Program-made: the position numbers and the translations under genes
Shown here: positions 36,901 to 48,900 of the stretch, one piece after another
How positions within the stretch are numbered: position 1 is the first letter of the stretch
Layout: each line of letters starts with the position of its first letter
Assembly (NCBI GenBank): GCA_007922225.1
Contig: ML679961.1
Coordinates: forward strand, 75,218,652-75,282,651
Length of the DNA stretch: 64,000 nucleotides
Direction of reading: 5' to 3'
DNA from: Emydura subglobosa
Taxonomy: Eukaryota; Chordata; Testudines; Chelidae
The notes under the pieces: model-generated
The model's input: the letters and a program-made list of their open reading frames with translations, nothing else
What the model was told of the DNA's origin: nothing
The model's database searches: none

Positions 36901-39900
36901 GCATGTAGCACTTAGCGCTGCCACAGCAGATGTCAAATACTAGCTAATTTGCCAACATCCCCATTTTATTGGGGAAGGGAGGAACGAAAGGCCCATAGAA
37001 ATAAGTCACCAAAAGGTCAGACAATGAGTCTGTAATAGAGCCAGGATGGACCCCAGGTCCTACTGCCTCCAGTCGGCTGTCATAACCACAAAGCCATCTT
37101 TTCTCCCCTGCTCTAGAGAATGAGGATGAGGGGTTAAGTGTCTCCAGCTATCTGAATCCTGTTGAGATTCCTGTGACAGATATAAAGATTTCCTGCAATA
37201 CACTTAAAAGACCTTATTCTATTAAGTTTATGTATAATTGTGGGTTGGGATTGTATGTAACCTCTCTAGGGGGAAACATAATAGATATAAAACCTGGGAG
37301 TTCAAAGGAATTCACTAAAGATGTACCAGACAAATATGAATTTTTGGGACAGTGTGGTAAGTAGGTTTCCTGGGAAAATCCTAGGAGATGTTAATGCAAA
37401 TTCCCCTACTCCATTTATGCAAAAACCAGCCTTTTGAAGCTACACCCTGAGGAGAGGGTCATTATCTGCTGATTACCTGTTACAGAAGGCCAAGATCAAA
37501 GGCCCGAGCTATATAAAAAAATGGCTGATGTGCCCAGCCTTTATTCTGGATCTAAGATGGATATGAACTTGTAACTATGGGGAAAACCCAGTTGTGGGTT
37601 TCAATCTACCCAACCACGAGTTTGAAGTTGGGGGTGACCTCTGGTTAGGTAGCATGTATGTAGACATTTTCATGTTTTCTCTGTAACGCTTTTACCTTAA
37701 GAATAAATGTGCTTGCTTAGAAGGAGCTGTGTGATACCTTATAACTGAGGGCAATACACCAGTCGTAGTCGTCAGGAGAAGCAAAGCACAGGCACTGACT
37801 TTTTCAGGCAGTCTGGCTTGCTGCAGATATCACAGTATAATATAAGGAATGGAGTTGCGCAGACTTAAAATCCCAAGAAGGAGTGAGACACAAGTCTCCT
37901 CCCAAAAAGAGGTGTTGGCTGGGATCTGAAAGCCTAAAGTGGGTGCTGTTGGTGGACCACAGAGGGGGAATACAGGTGTAATTATCCTGAAACTGTGACC
38001 CTTTTCTAAAATGAAGCCTATAATCTATGAAATGCTACAAAACAGAGGAGGGGAGGAGCTTTTTTATACTCATCCCTTTGGTTACACAGTCCAATTGTGA
38101 TCTTTCGCTCCTGTCATTCTGCCTTCTCCTGAAAGCCAGGTTCTTGAGCTGGGTTCTTGTAGCATGGCAACCTGGTTGGAGACGTTCCTTGTGTAGTGGA
38201 ACTTCTCCTGGAGTCACAGCATCCCCTCACTCAGAGCATGGTGCTCTGGCTAGCCACCTAAGTAGTCTGGACATAAACCACCCTTTTTTATTCACAGTCT
38301 TAGGTGTAGCTTTTCTCATCCAGATGCCTCACTTGGTGGACACCAAGAGACACAAGAAAATCTCTGTAAGGGAAACTTAACTCTTGAGAATCAACATTTG
38401 GAAACTCATTGCCTTAGGAGGCTGGCAGACATATCAGTTACCGCAGGAACTGGAGGTGGGGAAGGGAGGAGGGAAGGATGACGCCTGGCATCTGAGAATG
38501 AATGTTGGAGAGGAAATGAAGGGATCACGTAAAAGGGGGTGGAGGTGAGTGTTGGAGGGGGAGGGATCAGATCACTTGCTGGGCGACAGGGTGAGTGATC
38601 TAAAAGCCAAGACGTTGGAAATAAACAGAGTGCAGTTACAGCTTTTAATCATTCCACCCACAAAAGCAACCTGAGAGTGTTTGTGAGGTTTCATTACAAC
38701 TCATTGTGGCAGGGGAAAAGATTAAAGCCTTTCACATGTGCATAATTACATCCAGGGCTGTATTGATCGGAATCCACTTGGGGACGTTTTAACCTTTGAT
38801 TCTCTCTCATGGAGCTATGCGTCTTTCAGTTCCCAGCTCTTTGTCTGGCACAGCTGCACATTTCCTTACATTAACCAGTGGAGGGGCCTGAACAAGACGA
38901 CTTACAACAGCTTTAGTGAGGCATGTCTTACCGAGCGCGCAGGTGCTGCCAAGGAAGCTGTGATCCTCACACAAACCCAGGTATGGCGAGACCACCTGTT
39001 TGACCAGCTCTTCCAGCTGTACATAGCCCTTGCTGGGGCCTGTAGGTTCATGGACACCCTGCAATTCAAGCACCAAAGCAAATAGGTCATCACACAACTA
39101 CACAGTGTCCTGTCACACATTGTGAGAGCCAGAATGCCTGGGTTCTACTTCCAGTTCTAAGGGAGTAGCTACATGGGGAAACTGATGGCAGAATTATACC
39201 CCTGTAGTTGTACCAGTGTAACTCCATGTGTGAGCAACTTATTCTGGGACAAGAGTGCGCCTTTGTGCCACTTAGCAATATAAGAAATGGAAAAATGGCA
39301 CTCTTCATGTGTGGACACACCTATTCTGCAAGAAGAATGCCTTTTTCTGGTTTAGCTTATGTTGCTAAGCATCAGAAAGATGCTTGTCTTCCAGAATAAG
39401 GCCCGAAGCAGCACCCAGACTACTGGCTCTGGCTCCCAGCTGAGAGTGGGAACCAGCAGCCTGGATCTGCAGCAGCCCGGGCTTGGGCTTTCTTGTCAAT
39501 TTCACAGTGGTGAAATTTGTACCCATTCAGCCAGTGACGACTTTGCTGCAAATGCATACATCATTGCCTCTCCCTGAACTGGAACGGAGGGTCACCACCC
39601 CTCTCTTCTTCGTTTACCTGTAAAGGGGGCAGATAAAGCTAAGCTATTTAACAGAGGAGTCTGATGATAGAAACTCAGTATAGATTTCTACCGTTTTCTT
39701 GCAAAGCCTAGCTAAGCATTTCTCCTTTTAGTGACTGTGTAATTTTCTCACTTTGGCGATTGCCCCTCCATACTCCCAACCTTCTTTTCCTCAAATCTTT
39801 AAAGGGAAATTCAGCCTATACTCTGATGGCTCCCGTTCGCACCACTTGGGTTACAAAAATTACGGTTGGAAAACTAAAAGCTCTTAGATAAACAAGCATA

Positions 39901-42900
39901 GCCACTTTCCACACTGATTGCGCTTCAGAAAGTTAAATTCCTCTTGGTTTTTCTGTCTCTCTCCTTTTAAAGGGGAAAAAAAATCCATGGAAACTGTAGG
40001 GAAATAAAACCAGAGCAGCCTAAATAAATGTCTGGAATCTGGATATTTTCTATGGTTTCCATGTCAGGCTGTATGAGATGATGACACAGCTGGTACACTT
40101 GGATGCAGAGATCATATTTGGAAGATTCTGCTCCTGCTCCCTTGAGGATTGTCCCCTTAGAACATTTGTGTTGCTTGAGAGAGGCCCTTGGAAGATCTAC
40201 AGCCCATTGCCTCCTGCCAACAGTTCTCCTCCCATCAGTGCTCTTCCCCTCACAGCTGAACCCCAGCTCAGCCCCCTCCCTAGTGGAGAAAACCTGTATT
40301 ATAAATTAACAGCCAGTGCTCATCAGGTTCCATTATCTCTTATGAGTGAGAGACACCACTTCCCTGTCAATATAAAACTGTTGAACTAGAAGAACTGGTA
40401 TATGGGACCACACACATGAGAACTGTAATCAGAAGTAAAAGGCATTTGGAGATGCTCTAAGATCAGTGGGTAAGTGAAGCAAGAGCACTGGGACTTCTCA
40501 GTCACCAAGGGAAAAGCCTCAAGACTAGAGTTTGGTTCATTTCCTTCCCATAGGGACAGCTCGACCCTTGCTCAGGAAATTCAAGCCACAATGCTTAATG
40601 TTCAGTTTAGTTTATTTTCATGTCCAGCCTCCCCAAATGAACACACACAACTTCATCTTTCCCCAGATTCACCATCCCAACTGTTTTTCCTCCTTCCAGG
40701 GACAATATGAATTGGTAGCTGTGAGATGTGTATGTTTGGGTGAGAGACGGCTAGAAGAAGAAAAAGAAAGGAAACTCCCTACCTGTAGAATCAGCAGCAT
40801 CTGGACAATGGAAGCCGGGAGCTTTGTTTGAACTAGAGGAAGAATCTCTTCCAACTTCACCTTTAACAAGACCAAGTCTCTGAAGCCGAGCAAGGCAATC
40901 TGGCGGATAGTCAATTCCTGCCCCTGAAAAAAATACAGTTGTGAAATGTGTGTGTGCACGGCACACGCACACACACAGCCCGTCCTGCAAATTATTGTTG
41001 TGTGCTGTTATGGTAGAGCACCCATCAGCTGCTCAGCCTCATGGTTCCTTGTACTGCTGAGTGATCTATCTAGAGAGCAGCTATCCTGCCCTAATTCTAA
41101 TCTCTGAGTGACAGACCCCTGAAGCACATGACGGTGACAGAAATGCAAAAAATGAGCCATGATCTCAGCAGCAAATGGCACTTATTCACAAAACCCAAAC
41201 CACTATCTTTGTTGCAATTAGGGTTAGCTGTCTGAAGACAAGGGCTGGTACTGCTTGTGTTGCTGGTCAGACTTGAGGCACATTGGCTATGCTGGGAGGA
41301 GATGAAATTTGTACAGCATGCACCTGAACTATTCTAATCTGTCTCAGACCCCACAAGCATTTGAACACCAACATTTAACATTGGAAATTGCAAATGAAAA
41401 TACAATTTAATTAATTATTATGCTGGCTATTTACTTTTCGGCTAAAGCCAAGCCCTGCCCAATTCTTTCCACGGAGAGTGAGGAAAGCAACCACTTTGGC
41501 TTTCGAGTGTGACAAGGCTAAAGGAATGTTTTGTTTTCATTTTTAACATTCACAATAAAGCACCTGTAAAGGTTTAACAGATCAAGATGTTGAAATATTT
41601 CACAGAATATTTAAACACAGTTGAACTCAGCCCCACATTCCTGCGTCACAGCAACCCAGTGCTATGCCTAACACACACACACCACAGTCTACTGTCCCAT
41701 TAAACCAACTGCAGCTAAGATTTCACTGCTTAAACTTTCTCCCCACCGGTCCCCAATGCTTTCCAATGTGGAGTCTTCCCCCCCCTCCCCACTCAAGGGA
41801 ATTAAACTCTGCCCTATATTCTGCATCAGGATCTTTTTACAGCCTCCATAATAGACTCAGTGATGCAGATTTGTGACTGGAGGAAATCAACGCCAGTTAA
41901 TCATTAATTTAGAATAGGGTTAATGCTGCAATTAACAGCTACATCAATATGCAAATAAGACCAGTAGCCAACACTGGTCTGGCCGTTACATGAGTCTTTT
42001 GGTCTCTTAAAACACCACAGAGTTTGTCTGGGAATGCCAGGTTTACAAAGGAACTGCACAAAGCAACAAAATGTATCTCAGGAATAACATGACACTCTTT
42101 TTCCATTTATTCATATTGTCCAATTTAATGCAACTAATTTACTACCTCAGTTAAAAACAACAACATCCCCCCACAGAAAACAGAAAGAATGTTTATTTTT
42201 TTCCCAAGCCCCGCAGAGCAGTCACTCTGACTTCAGTAACTCAGTGAGAGCAGCGAGACTTGTGTAAATTGTTTGCATCTAGTTGGCAATTTAGGGGACT
42301 GGATGTCATTAGGTCAAACCTAGGTCACAGATTCAAACCTAGCTGAGGTTGGGAATAACCAAAAGTCACTTCCATATGATGGAGATTCAGTAGCTTATGT
42401 GAATTTGGTTGACGGGCTCAGTTTCATTCCAAGTGGACACTTGTCCACATCACAAAAGCCACTGCTATACCGTTAGTGGCATTTGCAGCAAAGTTGTCAC
42501 AGGCTGAATGGGTACATACACTGTCAGGACCCTCTCACCCACAGAGTGGCTCCTCTGGAGTGGAATTAACTTTGGTGAGGGAAATTTGCAGTGTCATGAC
42601 CTCTGCAGTGCCAGATATGTGGATAAATGCAGTTCCTTTCTGAAGGGAGAGGAGGCTGTTCTTGTTATTAAGGCACTGGACTGAGAGTCCAGTGATCTGG
42701 GTTCAGTCCCCAGATCTACCACAAATTCCCTATGTGATTGTGGCAAGTCACTTAGACTCCCTGTGCCTAGGTTTCTCATCTGTAAAAGAGAATAGTGCTT
42801 CCCTAACTCACAGGGGAGTTGCAAGGATAGGTTTATGAGGTCCTCGGATACTACTTTGATGCATGCCATAGGAAAAATCTATAGATAAAATACAAAGGAT

Positions 42901-45900
42901 CTCAATTTCCAGCATTCTTACCTCCATATCTTTTATTTTTTTTAAAATCACAAATTTCTGCAGTAACTTTCATTCAATTTCTAAGTTGTTGAGATGCTGT
43001 ATAGCAGCGGAGAGATTTTCCCAGTAGAATGCCAGAGCCATTAGTGTAAAAGGGTATCACCCCTTAGCAACATGGTATCACTTTTTCTATAGCCTGGAGA
43101 GCTATTAAAATACAAGGAAAGCAGAAGCAACTCCCAATAAAATGAAAAGATTCTTCTCCTAAAGGAGTTTAGTGCATTAAAAACCAGGTTTTCACATTTT
43201 ACCCTGCTAGATTAGGTCACTCCATGTCTCCAGATTATGTGCACATGCACGCACACACACAAAAAAAGAGTAAAATGACTTCTCAGTTGCACAATTTCAC
43301 CTGTTCCCCCCCCCCCCCACACACACACACACACATACCTTCTAGCATCTGCAGCAAGTACAGCCAGGAGAGAGTAAAAATAAATATATTGGAAAGGTTA
43401 GCATCCATCTTTAAAAAAGTCCTCTTAGCCGCTTTTAGGAAATGCCAACTTGAATAATTAGGAAAGGGCAACCTTCAAATTTCTCCTGCTGACTTTCAAG
43501 CGATAAAAGGAAAAATCAAACGTATCTAGAGTCTGGTTCTCCAGGAGCAGACACAGGCCAAAAGGGAAGGCCTAACATTTCTAAGAATTTCATTCTACAC
43601 AGATGATGCATTTTTGGTGCCTTTTTGGAACCTCTCTCCCCTTTCTCCCATGACTGGAGAGAAGTTATAAATTAAAACTACTATTATTACCATAGCACCT
43701 AGGAGCCCTAAGTCATGAGCCAGGAGCCCATTGCACTAGGCGCTGTACAAACTGAACCAAAAGACAATCTAAGGAAATTAAAGAATTGTAATATAAATTA
43801 GCATTTCTGAAGGATGTTCAATTTTTATACTCAGCTGTTTAACTTTGTAAATGGGACTTTGGTTTCTCTCTAAGTGATGTCACTTATCTATGCAGGTCTG
43901 TATATGGCCATTCATCACTTAAGCATCTGAGCGCCAGGGGGATATTTTCAAAGGCAGAAATGACAACTAGATGCCTAACTTCCGATTAAAGTCAATGGGA
44001 GTTAGAGATCCTTCATGTTTGCCTTTAAAATGTTCTCCCTTCATTAGACTCAGGATTTGCCCCAGTGACGGCCAGACACAAATAGCTGTGCCAGTGCTAT
44101 CCCTAATGCAGACAAGCAAAGCCACTACTTGCAGTGATGGAGCTACAGCTAGTGCAATGACTGATGAACTAATGACTGTAATTGGGACAAATTGTCCGTC
44201 TAGATAAGGCCCAAGTACAGTCCAGTTGTATTAGTGCTTAAGCACTGTTTAAACTCTATCATACACAAACAGGCTCCTAACAGCCAGAGAGGACAGGACC
44301 AAACTGGGTTCAAAATATTGTGTTCTCCCCTAGATTAGCTAGTTTATCACACTAGTTCCGTGTACATAGTTCACTAGGACAAACGTCACTAGGAACCCAT
44401 TTGGCCCAGTTTAAATAGTTTAATAGTTTAAAGTTTTTAAAACATGTTTAGCCAGCAGAGATGGAGCCTTAATTGTTGTAGAGAGAGAAGGGAAGCTCCA
44501 AGGGGCCATTAGCAAACAGTATAGTTGTATTCCCTCCCCATCTCCCAAGCTACATTTTGATCAGGTTTACCTGGACAGGGTAGAATATTGCCTGGAGTGT
44601 GGGAAGGGTCTCTGTGAAGAAGTGATCCCAGATTTCAGACAGGATATCAATGCGATCCTCACCTGAAAGCACAGGAATTTGGAGGGAGAAAAACCCTTTA
44701 GCAATTAGGACACTACAGTCAGGTTCAAATGTCCCCGTGCTCTTTCCCTTTCTAGGTGAGCATCGCAAACATGCCTTATCATTTAGGATCTCCTACCCCA
44801 AAGCAGACAAGTCTTGGCAACTTCAGCTGAGTTTTGCTTTGTATTTGTTCACCGCAAAGAAGTGATGGGGGCATAAATCTGTAATTAGAAACTGCTGAGT
44901 CCCTCCCAGCTCTAAGAACACAGGCCCATGTGAAATGTTAAACAGGCCAATTAAACTAAAAGGGTGAAGCTGCTCCTTAGACAAGAGGGATAAGTGACCT
45001 CCATTGGCCAAGTATGTTGCAATTAAAAAGCACCTAATAAACATTAAGCTGATATTCCAGTATGGTCCCACTGGACAGCTGTGAACAAAGCACGCAAGAG
45101 AGAGCCCAGAGGCTGAGTCAGGGAGGCAGTGCTATACAGATACCTCTTTAACCCAGCAACATTACCTCTGAGATTTGGGGGAGGGAGGATCTAAGCCTAG
45201 AAGGCACAGAACCCACCCGCCCACCCACACCTGTTAAAAGCCACCAGGGCATGATGATGAGAGTGCCTCTTCCACTGGAGCTAAGTTTTAAACTTGGCAA
45301 CTCACAAGGTTCACATTGTATCCGCCAAGCTGCAATAAAAGCCTCTCCTGTCACAAGTCTGGATACTTAAAATAAATGTAGACAAAGTCATGCAACCCAG
45401 AACTCACATGACAAACAGGTAGCTTTGATCACATGCTGACGTATAAATGACCATGCAATGGGTACAACTGGTCATTTAGATGGAATATTTTTAATTAACT
45501 CATGAATAAATTTAATTCATAAAGCTTCTTAGGTTTCTAAAAATTTAGGCTGAGATTGCCAAACTGCCTAGTGGATTTGGACATGCAGTTTCCAATCCCC
45601 TAGGCAGCTTTGAAATCTCAGGATTAAACTTGTGTGTACCAGCTGTTTCAGTTCCTCACAGAGGGACTTAAATGTAAGTTGCGTCTCACTGGAACGTTAT
45701 TTACCTGTACTGAAATGTTTTCCAAATGCAGGAAAATTCCAAAGACTTTGCCTGAGTTTTCATGTTTACTACTGATTGTTCCCCCAGCACAACCTTACTT
45801 GTGATATAAACCATCAAGAAGAGAACCTGCAACCATAGGGTCTGATTCTGCAAACCTTGCCTCCCAGAAGTAAAGACCCCATTAACTTCAATGGATTACA

Positions 45901-48900
45901 GGAGCAGCTCCTATGTCTGCTTTTTAACCCCAACTGCAAGAATACACCAAAAAAAGCATCCACTGAAACAGCCATGCTTTATTCGCACTGGCTACAATGA
46001 CTGAGAAGTGGGACTGCTAAATACTGAGGATGAGGTGGAGATTAAATATAATCTAGGTATGGCCCCCAACACTTAAATGAATACTTTGCCTCAGTTTTCA
46101 ATAAGGGTAATGAGGAGCGTGGGGGCAGTGGCAGGGCAGCTAATGCGAACAAGGATATGGAAGCAGAAATGGCCACATCCGAGGTGGAAGCCATACTCAA
46201 ACAGCTTAATAGGACCAATTTGAGGGGTCCAGATAATCTCCATCCAGGAAAATTAAAGGAACTGGCACACGAATTGCAAAGCCAATAGCAAGAATTTTTA
46301 ATGAATCTGCAAATATTGGGATAGTACCCTATGACTGGAATTGCAAATATAGTACCTTTATTTAAGAAAAGGGAGGGGAAGTAATATGGCAAACTACAGG
46401 CCCATTATTTTGACCTCAATTGTATGCAAGGTCTTAGAACAAATTCTGAATTTTCTAGATGAAAGAAATGCAGTAAGGATTTCAGTAAGACATTTAACAC
46501 AGTTCCCCATGGGAAATTATTAGTTAAAAACTGGAGAAGATGGAGATTAATCTGCAAATCAAAAGGTGGGAAGAAACTGGTTAAAGGGGAGATTACAACA
46601 GCTATGCTGAAAGGTGAACTATCAGGCTGGAGGGAGGTTACTAGTAGAGTTACACAAGGATCGGTCTTGAAACTAATCTTATTTAACATTAACATTAATG
46701 ACCTTGGCACAAAAAGTCGAAGTGTGCTAATAAAATTTGTGACACTAAGTTGAGCAGTACTACCCAAACAGAGGAGGACCAACCTGTCATACAAGAAGAT
46801 TTGGACAACCTTGAAAACTGAAGTAATAGGAATAAGATGAAATTTATTACTGCAATAGTACACTTAGAAACTAACACAAGAATTTTTGCTATAAGATGAG
46901 GATGTATCAGTTGGAAGCAAAAGAGGAGGAGAAAGCCCTGGGAGTATTGGTCAATCACAGGATGACTATAATCCACCAATGTAATGCAGCCATGAAAACG
47001 GCTAATGCAATCCTAGGATGTATAAGGCGAGGTATTTCCAGTAGAAATAGAGAGGTGTTATTTTCATTATACAAAGTACTGGTGAGACCTTATCTGGAAT
47101 ATAGTGTGCAGCTCTGATCTCCCATGTTTAAGAAAGAGTAATTCAAACTGGAGAAAGGTTACTAGGATGATCAAAGGAATGGGGAATTTGCTTTATGACA
47201 GGAGACTAAATACAAAATGAAAGATGAGGGAAAATATGATTGCTCTCTATAAATACATCAGAGGGCAATACCAGGGAGGGAGAGGAATCATTTAAGTTAA
47301 GGGCCAATATTGTCACAAGAACAAAATGGATATAAACTGGCCATCAAGAAGTTTGAGCTTGAAACTAGACAAAGGTTTCTAATGATCAGAGGAGTGAAGT
47401 TCTGGATTAACCTTCCAAGAGGAGTAATGGGGGCAAAAAACCTAACTTGTTTCAAGACTGAGCTTAATAAGTTTATGGAGGGAATGGTATGATAAGATTG
47501 CCTACAATGGCATGTGGCCCATCTGTGAATCAGCAAATATCTCCAGTGGCTGGAGAGGGGATGCTAGATGGGGAGGGCTCTAAGTTATTACAGAGCATTC
47601 TTTCCCAAGTCTCTCTCTGATCGGTCTTGCCAACATGCTCAGGGTCTAACCAATCGCCATTTATGGGGTCAGGAAGGAATTTTCCCCAGGTCAGATTGGC
47701 AGAGACCTTTGGGTGGGGTAGGTTCGCCTCCCTGTCAGGGTGGGACACAGGTCACTTGTTGGTTTGAACTAAAGTAAATGGTGGATTCTCTGTAACTTGA
47801 AGGCTTTAATTCAAGATTAAGCACTTCAATAACTCAGTCTGAGCTTACTGGCCTACTACAGGAGTGGGTGGGTGAGGTTCATGACCTGCGATGTGCAGGA
47901 GGTCAGATTAGATAATTATGATGCGCCCTTCTAGCCTTAAAGTCTATGAGTATGTGGATAGGTTTCAGGATCCCCTTCCCCACTTTCACCCCTGGTCTCA
48001 GGGCAGAGCTGTTGCAGTGTGTGGGGCTGGAAATAAAAGGGAAGGTAATCTTTAGGATGGGGAAGTGGTGTATTTGTGTAAGAGGTCATAAATCCTACAG
48101 AAATTTGAAATGCCACATTAAAATCAAGTTCTGATTAAGACAAACGTGCACTAAAAACATTGCTGCTCTCTGCATTACTTTGTCTCAGAACTGGGAAAGG
48201 AGCTCTCTTTTTGGAAGGCAAAGCTAACTGGGAAGTGGGCACAAGCGGCTCTTGATGCAGTGACAAGAAGCCAGATTCTCTGGAACAAAGTGATACATTT
48301 ATGAAAGGGGGAAGGGGGGGGGGGGAGAGCAAAACCAATGCTTGGAAATTCCATGAATCATCTGGCTCCTAACAGCATCACAATGATCTTAACCCCTGTA
48401 AGCACCATGTTTACAATGACATTTCAGACAAATGCAAGATAGCAGGAAGGCCCTTGTTTGTCTATCCGGAATATCTTTCCCAAGCAATCAGCAGCCTCAA
48501 GCTGGAACTTTATATTCATTTTAATAATTCATTTTAACATCACAAACCTGCTACCAATGGAAGCTGTATCTTTTAATTTGATTCATACACTGGGACAGTT
48601 TTACACAGAGGAACAAGGGGGATTGTTTGTTTGTTTTAGAATTTTGTTAACTGGTCAATGTTTGTTCTTTAGAAGGCTGTGGGACTAATAACAGTCAGAC
48701 AGAGACCCACTGTTTACACTGAGTGTAGCATACACCTTTAGATCTAGTCTGAAGCCTCCGTTCCTCTCGTATTCTCCTTTACAGGACTGCACCAAACAAG
48801 TGGGCAGAAAGTCAAATGGGAGGTGGTCCCTTTAAGAAGGAGATTAGCAAACGCTCTGGCTCCTACACCCTGTGATTACCAAAGTCCTACGAGCTGCTCT

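Larger units (their letters stand above)
27940..38931 (-). other. PRR5L: PRR5L intron (11 kb)
   Basis: GTAAGA donor at 38931, TTTTCCAG acceptor at 27941-27940. It holds CR1 fragments, a MITE, SINEs, a hAT element and an LTR, listed separately. No other gene is seen. Confidence 0.9.
40924..44570 (-). other. PRR5L: PRR5L intron (3.6 kb)
   Basis: GTAAAC donor, TTTTTCAG acceptor. It contains the alternating purine/pyrimidine inverted repeat at 40947-40977, a tRNA-SINE at 42654, a C/AC tract at 43305, a dispersed repeat at 43685 and a palindromic MITE at 43938. Confidence 0.85.

Noticed and set aside
42654..42725. Functional tRNA gene
   Set aside because: A- and B-box-like motifs are present, but the cloverleaf is not intact and a SINE body follows, so it is a SINE head.
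46405..46863. 152-residue open frame on -
   Set aside because: Antisense to the decayed CR1 on +.
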